Shown here one piece after another: positions 35,870 to 46,700 of a stretch of 64,000 nucleotides of DNA. The stretch spans positions 59,600,085 through 59,664,084 of the forward strand of contig CM046863.1 in assembly GCA_025617745.1 (NCBI GenBank). The letters run 5' to 3'. Below the pieces are notes generated by a model that ran no database searches, was not told the DNA's origin, and saw only the letters and a program-made list of their open reading frames with translations. How positions within the stretch are numbered: the first letter of the stretch is position 1; every line of letters begins with the position of its first letter. Source of the DNA: Heliocidaris erythrogramma (Eukaryota > Echinodermata > Echinoidea > Camarodonta > Echinometridae). The position numbers and the translations under genes were made by a program.

Positions 35870-36375
35870 ATCCCTATGTTAACAATTGAGGACTGCCATC
35901 TATCTGCTGAGATGACCATCAGGTTGTGGTCCTGCCTCAGATCCGTCGCTTCTCTAAAACATCTCTCCATCTCAGACTCCTCTCTCAGTTTCCCGTCATC
36001 TCCTCCTGAGCTTCCATCCGTCACAAAGCTGATAGCTGAGAGAGTGACGTCACAAAGCTACGAAGGTCTGTTCTCTTCTTTACCTGGCGTGCGAGAGATC
36101 GATATCACTATCGATGATGTAGGGAAAGAAGACATATCTCAGATCCAGACTGGTCTTCGTCGACGTCTGACGGGACAGGAGCTCACACGCATCAAGCTTA
36201 AAGCACCCGATACACTCCGGTCAGAGAAGAAGAATGTAGAGACGATGAGAGGACTTGGTCTTCTGATCGGGGACGAGGTGGTATTGTCAGGGGTAGTATC
36301 CGGACCGGAGGAGAAATTAATTGATCTCGTGGAGCCTTCGACACGTTTGATATCATCTAGTTTATATAAGGAACA
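35870..36375 (+). CDS. LRR exon J
   Basis: A 506-nt exon with acceptor TTCTATTACAG and donor GTAAGT at 36376. It starts IPMLTIEDCHLSAEMTIRLW. From SVASLKHLSISDSS on it is almost identical to exon I, which points to exchange between the two. It ends SSLYKEQ. Confidence 0.88.
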
Positions 36376-39030
36376 GTAAGTAATTACTACATCTTTTGTT
36401 TTAAGATTCTTCTAATTACTTCCATTTTCAAAATAACATTTTTACAAATAATCAAGTTAAGATAGCAAATCATATATGCAAACTTATATAATTACATTTA
36501 TTGGTACAATGATTATCAAACCAACTAATATGAGTCAAACATTTCATAAGCACGATCATGCACGTGGTATTATTATTGAAAGAAAATTTACATTTAAAAC
36601 ATCTTTCTAAAATAATGAACAAAGAAAACAGAATGTAGAAGAAAAGGAAAATCTAGTAAAAATCTATCGCGGGTTTCCTTTTTATTAGCATGCCTTTGTG
36701 TGTGTCCTGGTTCATGTTTTTTAATCCATACATTTGACATGTATGCACGCATGTATGTATGTGGGCACACGCACACACAAAAAATTCTCTGACAAGCCCT
36801 CCCAAAAAAGGTCCTCAGCATTTTAGTGTGTCTCCTTTTCACTCCAAAATTCTCTGACAAGCAAAAAAAAAAGGTCCTCAGTATTTTTGTGTCTCTCCGG
36901 ACGAGCAAAAACAAAAAAGGCCCCCCCCCCTGGATCCGCCACTGAGTAAGGTATAAAATCTTAGATTTTTTCCAAGTCAAAATTCTTAAAAGGATATCCG
37001 TATTCTAATGTAATGATAAGTAAGTATTCTACCCTATATTTTAGCATGCTATACTAGGGAGGATGCTTCAATGGTCCGCTGGGCTGCTGACACCGTTAGC
37101 TATGACTATGATAAAAACATACGAATACACCTTCCATGAATACACGTTTCGCAGGTTTTAGACTTTAGTTGACCTATTTATAGATCTATGCCTTAGCTGT
37201 GCATGTGCGCGCCGCGAAGCGCAGTCGCGTCGACAGTCGGCATACGCGCATTGTGGAATTTTCTACACAAAATAATGATATGATATATGATAGAGAGCCG
37301 CGCCTAGGCGCTAGCACCGGTACGGTCGATCCGACATAAGTACATACCGACATAATTATAACACTGACTGCCATATCAAGAGGTGAGATCAAAATGTTTT
37401 TAATCGTTCGGGCTTCGTGGCAGCGTCCCGGGGCTAGACTGAGACCTGGGGGGCGTTTCATGAAAGGACTTGTCAGATATTTTATCCGACAAATTTGCTC
37501 TCAGCCAATCAGATGCAAGGATTTCAGTAGCTTATAACAGTTGTCGGATAAAATATCTGACAGCTTCCTTTCATGAAACGCTCCCCTGAGACTGAGTAGA
37601 CCTGTAACACTAACAGAGTTAGGCCTACAGTAGATCTAACGCCAACTTTTATAGATCTAAAGTTAGGCCTAATACTATAGTTAAAGTAATAATAGACGAC
37701 TGGGCTTGCAGGCCGCCGATGTACTTAGTGCTAGCCCTAACTTAGTCGGGCGATCAACGGGACTAGCTAGCTTCGTGGAGCCTAGGCCTAGCCGAGGCCT
37801 GCCTAAAGGCTACGTCTAAAATAGCAATTTTAGGTATAGCCTACAATGTAGGCTCTTCTAAATTGTGAAAAGGAGAAGTACAGTGGCCTAGAGTAGACTC
37901 TAGACGGTGGATATAGGCTAGGTCCAGGAGAGGGGGTCTTAACTGCTCCATAGCGCTAGCCTAGTTAGGCCTAGGGCTAGGCTAACTAAAACTAGTGCAG
38001 TCGGTCAAGCCCAAAATTATGAGCATAATCATTTCTGTTCGGTTCTCCCATATGTTTTGTGTATAATTTTCTTACGGTACGATTTTCATTTTAAAACGTA
38101 AATTGCATAGGCCTAGGCAAATTTTGGCTGCAGTCGTGTCACTCGACTCGGCTATCTGACTAGACATAGTGATGTCACTGAATCAAAGAAATTTGTTTAA
38201 CCTGTCGGTGGTTAACTTTTTTAGATTATTTCTTTAACAGATTCTTGGAATTTTTTCTTAAACTTAAGAAAAATGTCTTAGAAGTTTATTGAATACGGCC
38301 CCTGAAATCCATAAACTTTGAAGAGTTACAGAAAATATCACAAGAAGAGTACTATAAAAACAATCGCAAAAAAAAAATGAACAATTTTGGAGAAACTCAG
38401 TCTAAGAGATTATTCTGTTCAAGTTTTTAATAGAAGAAATGAGCTTACATTTTCATTGGCATTATATTTACAAAGTCAAAGCAATGGGCATGATATGCAG
38501 TCGTGAAATAGGATATCATTTCCCATACACTTTGTCATTGTGTCAGAAAACTTGGTCATGTAAATGCTCATTTATTGGATGCTTGTCCATTACATTGTTC
38601 ACCTGTCAATCACCCTCCATACCATCTCCATCCAAACCACCTGTTCATTGTACATTTCATCCCATTGTCATGTTCCATCCATACACTCAATGTTCAGTCA
38701 ATGTTCTATGTATACACTCAATGTACATTGTATTCAAGTTATACACACTACGTGTCATGGTCATTGTCAAACACATTGCATAATGCTATCACTCTCTCAC
38801 ATACATACACACTTCCATGTCTCCTCATGACTTCGATTTTAATTCGTATGCTTTACTAATAAGTTTTATCTTTTTCTTCTTCTCCTATTATTATTATTAT
38901 TATAATTATAATTATTGTCATTAACGTGATTCTTATTATAATTGTTACCATCTGTACTATCACTCTAGAAGTTGAAATATTTTATTACCGACTGTCTTGT
39001 TTTTCTTCATCTTTCTCCTAAATGCTATAG
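36376..39030 (+). other. Intron J-K with CpG-rich and AGGCCT-rich stretches
   Basis: It contains a CAGTGGCGGATCCAGG-type repeat end on the minus strand (terminus at 36944), a short CpG-rich stretch (about 37195-37345, with GCGCGCCGCGAAGCGC), a palindromic MITE, and an AGGCCT-rich region (about 37620-38120). The last part matches the introns after exon I and the half exon. No protein-like frame is visible. I cannot tell whether the CpG-rich stretch has promoter activity. Confidence 0.55.
37448..37586. mobile_element. Palindromic MITE (GGGGCGTTTCATGAAAGGA ends)
   Basis: The ends GGGGGGCGTTTCATGAAAGGA and TCCTTTCATGAAACGCTCCCC are inverted, and the arms continue with TGTCAGATATTTTATCCGACAA and its complement. 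The element is about 139 bp with a short unique centre. It has no coding capacity. Confidence 0.75.
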
Positions 39031-39070
39031 GTTTTCTGGATCGCTGAACTCGGACAGACGCGTATCAAAT
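39031..39070 (+). CDS. Mini exon 10 (40 nt, FSGS type)
   Basis: The acceptor is AATGCTATAG and the donor GTAAGTAG at 39071. It encodes FSGSLNSDRRVSN and joins exons J and K. Confidence 0.78.
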
Positions 39071-39470
39071 GTAAGTAGGCCTGATAGGCCTCATTGTTTA
39101 GAAATGTTCAACAAAAGCAATTTATACATTCCACCTTATGGAAGTTATAGCAAAATAAATTATATTTCTTCCTTATTTATTGCATTGTGCAAATGGCCTA
39201 ATTCATACTACAAATTAAATGGCAATTTCCAAAAGATGTCAGTAAAAAAATTGTGAATGTCGTTTAGACCCCCCCCAAAAAAAACAAAAAAAAATAATAA
39301 TAATAATAATAATAATTCATATAAAATAAATTTTAAAAAATAATACGATCTAGTAGTAGTTGTAAAGTGTGTGTTTTGTCCATAATAGTGAAAGCTAGAG
39401 ATTGTATGTAACTCCCTAGATTGAATATGATCTAAAATTGTCACATTTATTTTCTTGTATTTCATGACAG

Positions 39471-39988
39471 ATCCCTAGTTTAACGATTGATGACTGCCAA
39501 CTATCTGCTGAGATGACCATCAGGTTGTGGTCCTGCCTCAGATCCTTCACCTCACTGTCCAAGCTTACTATCTCACACTCCTCTCTCAGTTTCTCTCCAT
39601 CTCCTCCTGAGCTTCCATCCGTCACAGAGCTGATAGCCAAGAGAGTGACGTCACAAAGCTACGAAGGTCTGCTCTCATCGATACCTGGCTTGAAAGAGAT
39701 CGATATCACTATCGATGATGCAGAGAGAGACATATCTCAGATCACGGCTTGTCTTCGTCTGACCGGGGGACAGCAGCTCACACACATCAGCCTTATAGCA
39801 CCGTACTCACTCCCATCAGAGAAGAAGAATGTATCGAGAGAGACGATGAGAGGACTGGGTCTTCTGATCAGAGAACAAACCAACAACCTACAGCGGCTGT
39901 ATGTGTGGAGGGTGAAGTGCACAGACGAGGAAGACTTGGTTTACCTCGTCGAGTGCTGTAGACATGTGAAGACGATGAGATACGTAGA
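39471..39988 (+). CDS. LRR exon K
   Basis: A 518-nt exon with acceptor TTTCATGACAG and donor GTAAGT at 39989, phase 0 to 2. It starts IPSLTIDDCQLSAEMTIRLW. It is the most diverged cassette, for example SFTSLSKLTISHSSLSFSPSP, and ends with NLQRLYVWRVKCTDEEDLVYL and HVKTMRYVE. It combines an I/J-like N-terminal half with a C-terminal layout closer to exons A-H (REQTNNLQRL versus REQTPNQQCL). The phase-2 end means at least one more coding exon must follow. Confidence 0.87.
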
Positions 39989-40348
39989 GTAAGTTATTGT
40001 TCAACTCATAATATAAAATAGATTGTATGAGATGATTCTATTCCGTTTTTCTGTAGTAATAACGTGTAATAGTATGAATGCATAAAGGGATGAATAGTTT
40101 AGACGTGGGTGCAGCCTAGTTTTATGTTGATTCTTATTGATTAAAAAAATATATATTAGTTCTCCTTATTGTTATTTTCTTATTTCAATGTACAGTAGGC
40201 TATTAGTACTAGTATATCTGAATGTAAATTGAGCAAACTAAACTTGCATTTAGGTTACTATAATTAGATCTATTATCATAATAATTTTTTTAATCATTTT
40301 TTTATTGTTATTATTATTATCATTATCATTATCAGTATTACCATTATA

Positions 40349-40700
40349 GGTTTTCCGGTCAATGCAATCATTTGGTCACTCAAATTTATAATTCAAATTA
40401 ACGCAAATGTCGCTCTTGGACGAATTCTGTAATTCAAATTAAGAATGCAAACATTCAAATTCAACGAGTCAGCCAAACATGCATTCAGTTTACAAATTTG
40501 TGCATGCCGGTCTTATGAGATCAGTGATCGCATTTACAAGTTGAAATCACATTATGTGAATTTGTTTTCCTGTTGTTTAATTTGAATGCTGGGCCCGGAT
40601 TCGTACTATGAACAATTCTTTCTTGGTCGACATTTACGTTACGTTGAATGCACGAAATATGAATGTGAGTGACCAAATGAGAAAAGTTGCCGAGAAAATT
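40349..40700 (+). repeat. Duplicated segment, copy 1 (possible decayed mini-exon region)
   Basis: It starts at an acceptor-like ATTATAG followed by GTTTTCCGGTCAATGCAATC, which resembles the FSGS-type mini exon (GTTTTCTGGGTCAATGC), but no GTAAGT donor follows. The segment recurs at 43658-44042, including TTGGTCACTCAAATT, TCGCTCTTGG and AATTCAACGAGTC blocks. Confidence 0.6.
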
Positions 40701-42114
40701 TTTATAATTATCAGTATTTTAAAGTGGCAGAAGTAGTAGTACGGTAGTAGTAGTGGTGTTATTATTATTATCAGCAGCATCATCATACACATTATCATTA
40801 TTATTATTAGTATTATTATTATTAGGTGATCTGTCATGACAGATCACCTTTTAATTTCGTCAGAATTTTCTTTCTTTATTTATTTATTTATTTATTATTT
40901 ATTTATTTTTATTTTCTCCCACTTTCTTGTTTCCAATAAATCTCAAAAACTTCTCAGTCAATGTTCATGACATTTCTATCAGTCATCAGGTCATATAAGG
41001 TCAAGCTGAAAAATATTTTTCAAGGTCATTAGGTCATCGTTACGTCATCCAGGCGCCATTTTGCAAAATGACATTATCAATAATATCTTCATAACCAGTC
41101 ATCAAAAATGAACCATATTTGGCATATATTAACTTCAGGTCAAGGGTCAACAGAAAATGTCATCAAAATCCGCGCGCACATCATGACGCGCACGTACGCG
41201 CGCGTCAAAATTTAAAAATGCTCAAAATCACTTTTTAGTCAAATTAGAGTATGGTTCAGGACATTTTAAGCATTTCAAAATTTTCCGTCCGTGCGCGTCC
41301 GTGTGCGCGTTATGCGCGCGCGCAGCGCGTACATAACGTAAAAACGCCGTTTTTTCGCATGGTTTGTCTTCCTGACACTATTCTTGACAATTTTCAACTA
41401 TTTACAGTCATTCTCGACCTTCCATAATACCACACGCGTGCGTCAAACTTTAAAATTCGTGCGCGCGTCAATGGGCATTCTAATGTAAAAAGTGGTAAAA
41501 ACATGCCTATATAGAATCTGCCATAGCTCGTCAGAATGGGCGGAAACCCCCTAATTTCTTTACATATTCTGAAAGCCTGGGAGATGTAGATTTGAATTCA
41601 TGCAGAATTTTTGCCGATCTCATGTTCTGACGTCATCATATTTGCATATGAACTCAAAAAAATGATTTTGAAAAAATGACGTCATCATTCTTGTATTCAT
41701 TTGATAATAATTCAGTAACAGGTGGTCAATTTTCTTCCAAATTTTGATATGTTATAACTGATACAATTATCTACAAGATCAGTGTTCACCATTTCTCATT
41801 TTGATGACGTCATCACACTGAAATTTTCAATTAAAGATGCCATGTCAGAATTTTCCCTATTCGCGTGTTATGTCTATGGAAGATGATTTTTTTTCGAATC
41901 ATGAATGTACATGACATTGTTCTGTGAGCAGTATCTCAGTTATTTTTCGTCTATTTCCTTCAAGATTTTAATATGTTGTAGCCTGATTAATACTCTTTCT
42001 ATGAGGGTTCGGTTTTTTCAATCTGATGTCGGGATCATTGTCAATTTTAAACTACACAATTTGATTTGAGAATCCCGTTTTTCGTTTACGTGTTATCTCT
42101 ATGGGAAATATTTT

Positions 42115-42198
42115 GGTATATTGGTCAAAGCACTTGACTCCCACACCGGTGACCCAGGTTCGATCCCCGGGGGTCCATAATTTTTTTTTTTTTTTTTT
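42115..42198 (+). promoter_or_regulatory. tRNA-like pol III promoter head followed by T run
   Basis: GGTTCGATCCC at 42157-42167 fits the B box of tRNA genes. TTGGTCAAAGCA about 35 bp upstream is a weak A-box match. A run of about 18 T follows at 42181-42198, as in a pol III terminator. The ends do not pair into an acceptor stem, so this is not a functional tRNA; a SINE head is more likely. Confidence 0.5.
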
Positions 42199-42618
42199 GC
42201 TTCTTTTTGCCTGTCATTTTACCATCCTCTTCGACTATTATAACATAAACAATCACAAACCATGCAATAAACTGCCTTATTTTCCGTGTTATATCTATTA
42301 GAAAGTAGTGTGTACAACCCTATGGAAATTGTGATTCCCTGTCGTGTATTAGAGCTATGGGGTTTATCTCCAAAGTATCCTGCAATATCAAATAGTCCTA
42401 TTTGATATCACAATTTCTCAGAATTGGCTTAGTCAATTATCTTCAAATTTTTGTCAGTCATCAGTCCTAATAAGGTCAATTTCCCGCATCTTTTTCAAGG
42501 TCATCAGATTATTGTGACGTCATCCAGGCACCATTTTGTAAAGATCAACTTATGATCGTATCTTCTTCACGAAATGTCATCTTTCATATTTGGCATGGCT
42601 AATGTCAATGTCACTTCA

Positions 42619-42906
42619 GTCATGGTCATCACCATTATCATTATCATCATCATGATTATCATCAACATCAATATCATCATCACTGAGATGATATTCATGA
42701 TGATGATGATTATCATCAGCATCATTATCATCACCATCAATCATCATCATTATCACCATCATAATCATCATTATCATCGTCATTATATTATCATCATTAT
42801 CATCATTATCATCACCATCATCATCATCGTCATGATGATATTCATGATGATCATAATGATTATCAACATCATTATCATCATCACTGTCATGATATTCACG
42901 AATCAT
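42619..42906. repeat. ATC/ATG microsatellite
   Basis: Imperfect TCATCA, TTATCA and CATGATGATG units fill this stretch. Both strands give long open frames of I, M, D or H; these are repeat artefacts. Confidence 0.9.
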
Positions 42907-43229
42907 CCAAAATTCCTGTTCACACACTCTATGCCCCATTGAAACAAAGGGGGCGCTATTTCACTAAAATAGGTAGTAGAGCCTATGAATTGAAAATACT
43001 AGGAAAGGCTGAAATCATAAAAATTGTGAATAGATTCATTATAATTACCGATATCAACGTCATGTTTCATATCATCATTTTGTCATTCGTCTTCGTCAAA
43101 AATATCAAGATCAAGACAGATCACCTAATTCGTCTCCAGTGACGAATTAAATTTCTAGTTATTATTATGTTGCCACGATTTCTTTTGTAAGTGCAATGTT
43201 ATTCTAGTGTACATGTGAACGATCTAACT

Positions 43230-43525
43230 AAAACATAATCCCCGAGTACAGTACATTATTCAAGCTCTTTTAATATGGCTTCAAAGAAAATATAGGTCAC
43301 TTTTAAAGGTCATTCACCTGACGCTCTGAGATTAGAAAACGATAAAGGAAAGAGAAGTGCATGATATAGATCTAGACAAGCTGTAGATCAGCACTGTTGA
43401 TCAGCGATGTTGATTTCATGCCCTGTGAGAGCGAAATTTGCGGAAGTAACAACACATGCAAAAATCTGATTGAACATTTCCAGTATCCACGTGTTACATT
43501 CACAACTGATAACCTAAAATCATGA
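43230..43525 (+). repeat. Duplicated non-coding segment, copy 1
   Basis: AAAACATAATCCCCGAGTAC through the ATCCACGTGTTACATTC block is repeated at 44912-45190 with few changes. It contains no gene. Confidence 0.8.
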
Positions 43526-43657
43526 TTCAATGAAGATACATGTAGGCCTACTAAGAAAGAAAAAACTCTATAATTATACGATAATTAGATTTATTATCAT
43601 CATTTTAATTTCCTTCTTTTTAATTATTATTATTGTTACCACTATTATTATTAATAT

Positions 43658-44042
43658 GTTTTCCCGGTAAATTTAATCATTTTTGGTCACTCAAATTAAT
43701 AATTCAAATCAACGCAATTGTCGCTCTTGGTCGAATTCTGTAATTCAAATTAAGAATGCAAACATTCAAATTCAACGAGTCAACCAAACATGCATTCAGT
43801 TTACAAATTCATGTATGTCGGTCTTTTGAGATCAGTGCATGCAAGTTAACACGTTCGGTTTACTGCTTAAATGGAATTCGCAGATCTACTATAAAAGTGC
43901 TCGCATTTGCAAGTTGAATTCACATTATGTGAATTTGTTGTCCTGTTGTTTAATTTCTTTCTTGGTCGACATTTACGTTATGTTGAATGCACGAAATATG
44001 AATGTGAGTGACCAAATGATTAAAGTGGCCGGGAAAACCTAT
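43658..44042 (+). repeat. Duplicated segment, copy 2
   Basis: A second copy of 40349-40700. Here the mini-exon-like start is further decayed (TTTTCCCGGTAAATTTAATC) and lacks the acceptor AG. It adds a block near 43842-43890 not found in copy 1. Confidence 0.65.
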
Positions 44043-44130
44043 ATTTAAAAATATTATTAGTGTTCGTATATAGTAGTGTTGTCGTTATTATTATTACACT
44101 CTTATAAAAATAAGGTTTTTTTGAGCACCT

Positions 44131-44636
44131 TTAAAGGCCAAAAACAGTGATATGCATAGCATGGGCCGTATGCAAATGAGTGAACCGATGATGTCACAAA
44201 CTCACTTTTCCTTATGTATTTTATTATATGAAATTTCAAATATTTCAATTTTTATACATGTACATGTAGATGTGATAATAAAGAATCCCTTCCTTGTATG
44301 AAAATAAGTTACAATAATGATGATTTTACATGTTCCATATGGAGTTAAACCATGTTTTATATTATTGAAGCAAAAAAATGAAATATATGATATTTCATAT
44401 AATAAAATATACATAAGGAAAAGTGAGTGCATGACATCATCGGTTCACTCATTTGCATACGGCCCATGCTATGCATATCACTGTTTCATAAAATAATGCA
44501 AAACTTCAAAATGCCGTAACTTTCTTATTTTACATCCGATTTCAGTGAAATTTTTACTGTTATGCTTGTTTAATTTTACTCTGTTTATTCAAATCAACTT
44601 GATATTGAGGTGGACTTGGCCTTTAAAAGGTGCTTA
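44131..44636. mobile_element. Foldback MITE with TTAA ends, family 1
   Basis: It begins TTAAAGGCCA and ends TGGCCTTTAA. Arms of about 90 bp (44145-44236 and 44391-44484) pair, including CAGTGATATGCATAGCATGG and CAAATGAGTGAACCGATGAT. The right arm is longer than the left. TTAA targets are typical of piggyBac-related elements. The same family is found at 56644-57185. Confidence 0.75.
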
Positions 44637-44754
44637 TATTTGCAACACCAGTGCCACCTTTTAGGGTGTCCCTAAGCACCTTTTGAAAAGGTTTTCATCG
44701 ACACCTTTAAAGGTTCTCATCACGAAAAAAAAATGAATGAATAGTTAGGTTTTA

Positions 44755-44905
44755 AGAGGTGTATCAATCAGATATGATTATTTACGTCTGTGTGGACCGA
44801 CCTTTAACGTCACCATCCGAAAGACGTGACCGGGGCTCGAACCAGCACCCCAAGTCAATTTGTAACTGCCCCGTCAGCTTGGTTTACAGGCGCACGCCAA
44901 AACGC
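44755..44905 (-). mobile_element. Probable tRNA-derived SINE
   Basis: On the minus strand it reads TGGCGTGCGCC (44889-44899, A-box-like), GGTTCGAGCCC (44833-44843, B box), then CTTTCGGATGGTGACGTTAA and GGTCGGTCCACAC. This order resembles tRNA-headed SINEs of invertebrates. Family assignment is from memory and not verified. Confidence 0.5.
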
Positions 44906-44911
44906 CCAGTT

Positions 44912-45190
44912 AAAACATAATCCCCGAGTACAGTACATTATTCAAGCTCTTTTAATATGACTTCAAAGAAAATATAGGTCACTTTTAAAGGTCATTCGCC
45001 TGACGCTCTGAGATTAGAAAACGATAAAGGAAAGAGAAGTGCATGATATACATGTAGATCTAGACACCGTAGAATTTAAAATTGTTCAGCGATGTACATT
45101 TCATGGCCTGTGAGAGCGAAATTTGCGGAAGCAAAAAGAAAATATCCAATATCCACGTGTTACATTCACAACTGATAACCTAAAATCATG
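44912..45190 (+). repeat. Duplicated non-coding segment, copy 2
   Basis: Copy of 43230-43525, immediately downstream of the SINE-like sequence. It has a small ACATGTAGATC expansion near 45051. Confidence 0.8.
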
Positions 45191-46452
45191 ATGCGATGAA
45201 GATAGAAAGAAAGAAGTTTAGTCTTGAACTGAGATGATGCAAAGAAATGACTTTACAACATTTTGACCGAAATTTTTTCCGTATGGTGGTACATTCAAAA
45301 GGTATAAAACTGACCAAAAAAGCCATCGGGGAGAGGACTTTATTATGTTTTCTCAAACAGGTGCAGTTGGACAATGATGGAGTTTACAAAATCCTCTAAA
45401 AAATTGTGGCTACTTTTCAGAAAGTAACACAATTTTCACAATTTTATAACTTATTGATGAAATGGTCATTTCGCATCAAATTTCCCCCAAGAAAATTACA
45501 ATACTCAGAATTGCACTTTGTAAATTTGACCAGAATTGAATGTAATGTTTTGAATAATTTTTAAGGTTGGAACATAAAAAAAAGCTTTTTCTCTACATCC
45601 AGAGCAATTTAGGGGCAACAGTCGTCAGTTTGTTTGTCAATTTTCTGTTGTCAGTTTTTTTAATAAATATTTTTGTACTGTACAGCCACATACCTTTCCC
45701 ATCTGGCAATGGCCTGTTTACTAATGTATTTCAATTCATGCATGTTTCTCTCCAGAATCCTTAGTTACCAACTATTTGGTGCACCTGCTATGCATAATGG
45801 CGTCTATATAGATGGAATCCATTTTGCATATATTAGTTGTTGCTATGTCGGCCAAGCTTTCGAGTCGTCAAGAGAAACTTTTGTTCAAAAAGTATGCATA
45901 AAATTAGTAAACAGGTCTATTGTAGTCCGTGGGCCTTAAGGGAAAATAATTACCCAAATTTTCAGGGGCCGTCTGGCAACCCATCCCGACAGAATTTGTT
46001 TGTTTGCTTGTTTTTATTTTGTTATTGTAAATATATTATTATTAAATATTAAGTAATTGTTGCTCAAATATCGGGAATTTTAATGAAGAGGATTGTGCTG
46101 TTTGTTTTCCATCGTATTTCGGGTTGATCGTCTGAATAACATGATGTCATCAGTGACGATACCAAGATGTGGCAGGGGTGCCCATAACTCCCTTTCCCCT
46201 ACCATCATCTCATGAACTAGGGTCTATACATTTTTTATCTTTGAATCGAATGCTGATGAAATGACTACTTTTTCGGCTGTTTATTTTTCTTTTCCTCCCC
46301 CCCCCCCCCGAACATACCGAAGATGTAACTTTTGTTGATACACTTGATATAGGAATTCTCTGTCTCTTTGTCTCTCGCTCTCTCTCTGTTTCTTTTCCTT
46401 AACTCTGACACCCAGCACACCTTACCTCTATCTCTCCGTTTTCTGCACATAG
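45191..46452 (+). other. Non-coding stretch before candidate downstream exon
   Basis: AT-rich with no supported gene. A TCTCTCCAG followed by AATCCTTAGTTACCAACTAT near 45753-45776 faintly resembles the start of exon K, but it stops at once and is treated as chance or a relic. A pyrimidine-rich tract (46365-46450) leads to the next acceptor. Confidence 0.5.
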
Positions 46453-46549
46453 GCTTAGATGGTGTGGGACTGAAGAGGGCGGCAGACTGGACTCTCATCT
46501 CGAGGGTCTTGGCACATCACGCGGAGGACTCGAAGTGTCGGTTTACAAT
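46453..46549 (+). CDS. Candidate downstream exon (97 nt) with strong splice sites
   Basis: The acceptor is TCCGTTTTCTGCACATAG and the donor AAT|GTAAGT (46550). Two readings are open. With one leading base it is phase 2 to 0, directly compatible with exon K (LRWCGTEEGGRLDSHL...VSVYN). With two leading bases it reads LDGVGLKRAADWTLIS...SKCRFTM, which looks more protein-like but would need an intervening exon; in that frame a TAA follows the ATG if unspliced. I cannot decide between them. It may belong to the NLR gene or to a separate one. Confidence 0.45.
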
Positions 46550-46700
46550 GTAAGTCAATTCTTCCTTGTTGTGTAGACTGTTAGAGTACACTTTCACTGT
46601 TTGTTTGTTTCATGTATGTAATAGCCACGATGGCGATACGTTTCCTTTGTTATGGCTTTCAGTCTTTTGCTTCTATTTCATTTTTTTTCTCTTGGTTTTT

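Larger units (their letters stand above)
40824..43158. mobile_element. Hairpin-ended repetitive element
   Basis: The left end is a perfect 26-nt palindrome (40824-40849, half-site AGGTGATCTGTCA). The right end has GACAGATCACCT (43115-43126) inverted to it, then a second hairpin (AATTCGTC, loop, GACGAATT). A TTTA tract and CCCACTTTCTTG follow the left palindrome, as in the 9749 copies. The interior is non-coding, with GACGTCATC motifs, alternating GCGC blocks near 41170-41340, a tRNA-like head and an ATC microsatellite. A non-autonomous Helentron-like element is one possible identity; I could not assign a superfamily. Confidence 0.65.

Noticed and set aside
42115-42175. A functional tRNA gene
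   Set aside because: The B box fits, but the predicted 5' and 3' ends do not pair into an acceptor stem.
42574-42942. Long open frames in the ATC-rich stretch
   Set aside because: They encode only I, M, H or D repeats from a microsatellite and appear on both strands.
45753-45790. Acceptor plus AATCCTTAGTTACCAACTAT resembling the start of exon K
   Set aside because: The similarity is about 25 bp, contains an immediate stop and has no downstream LRR sequence.
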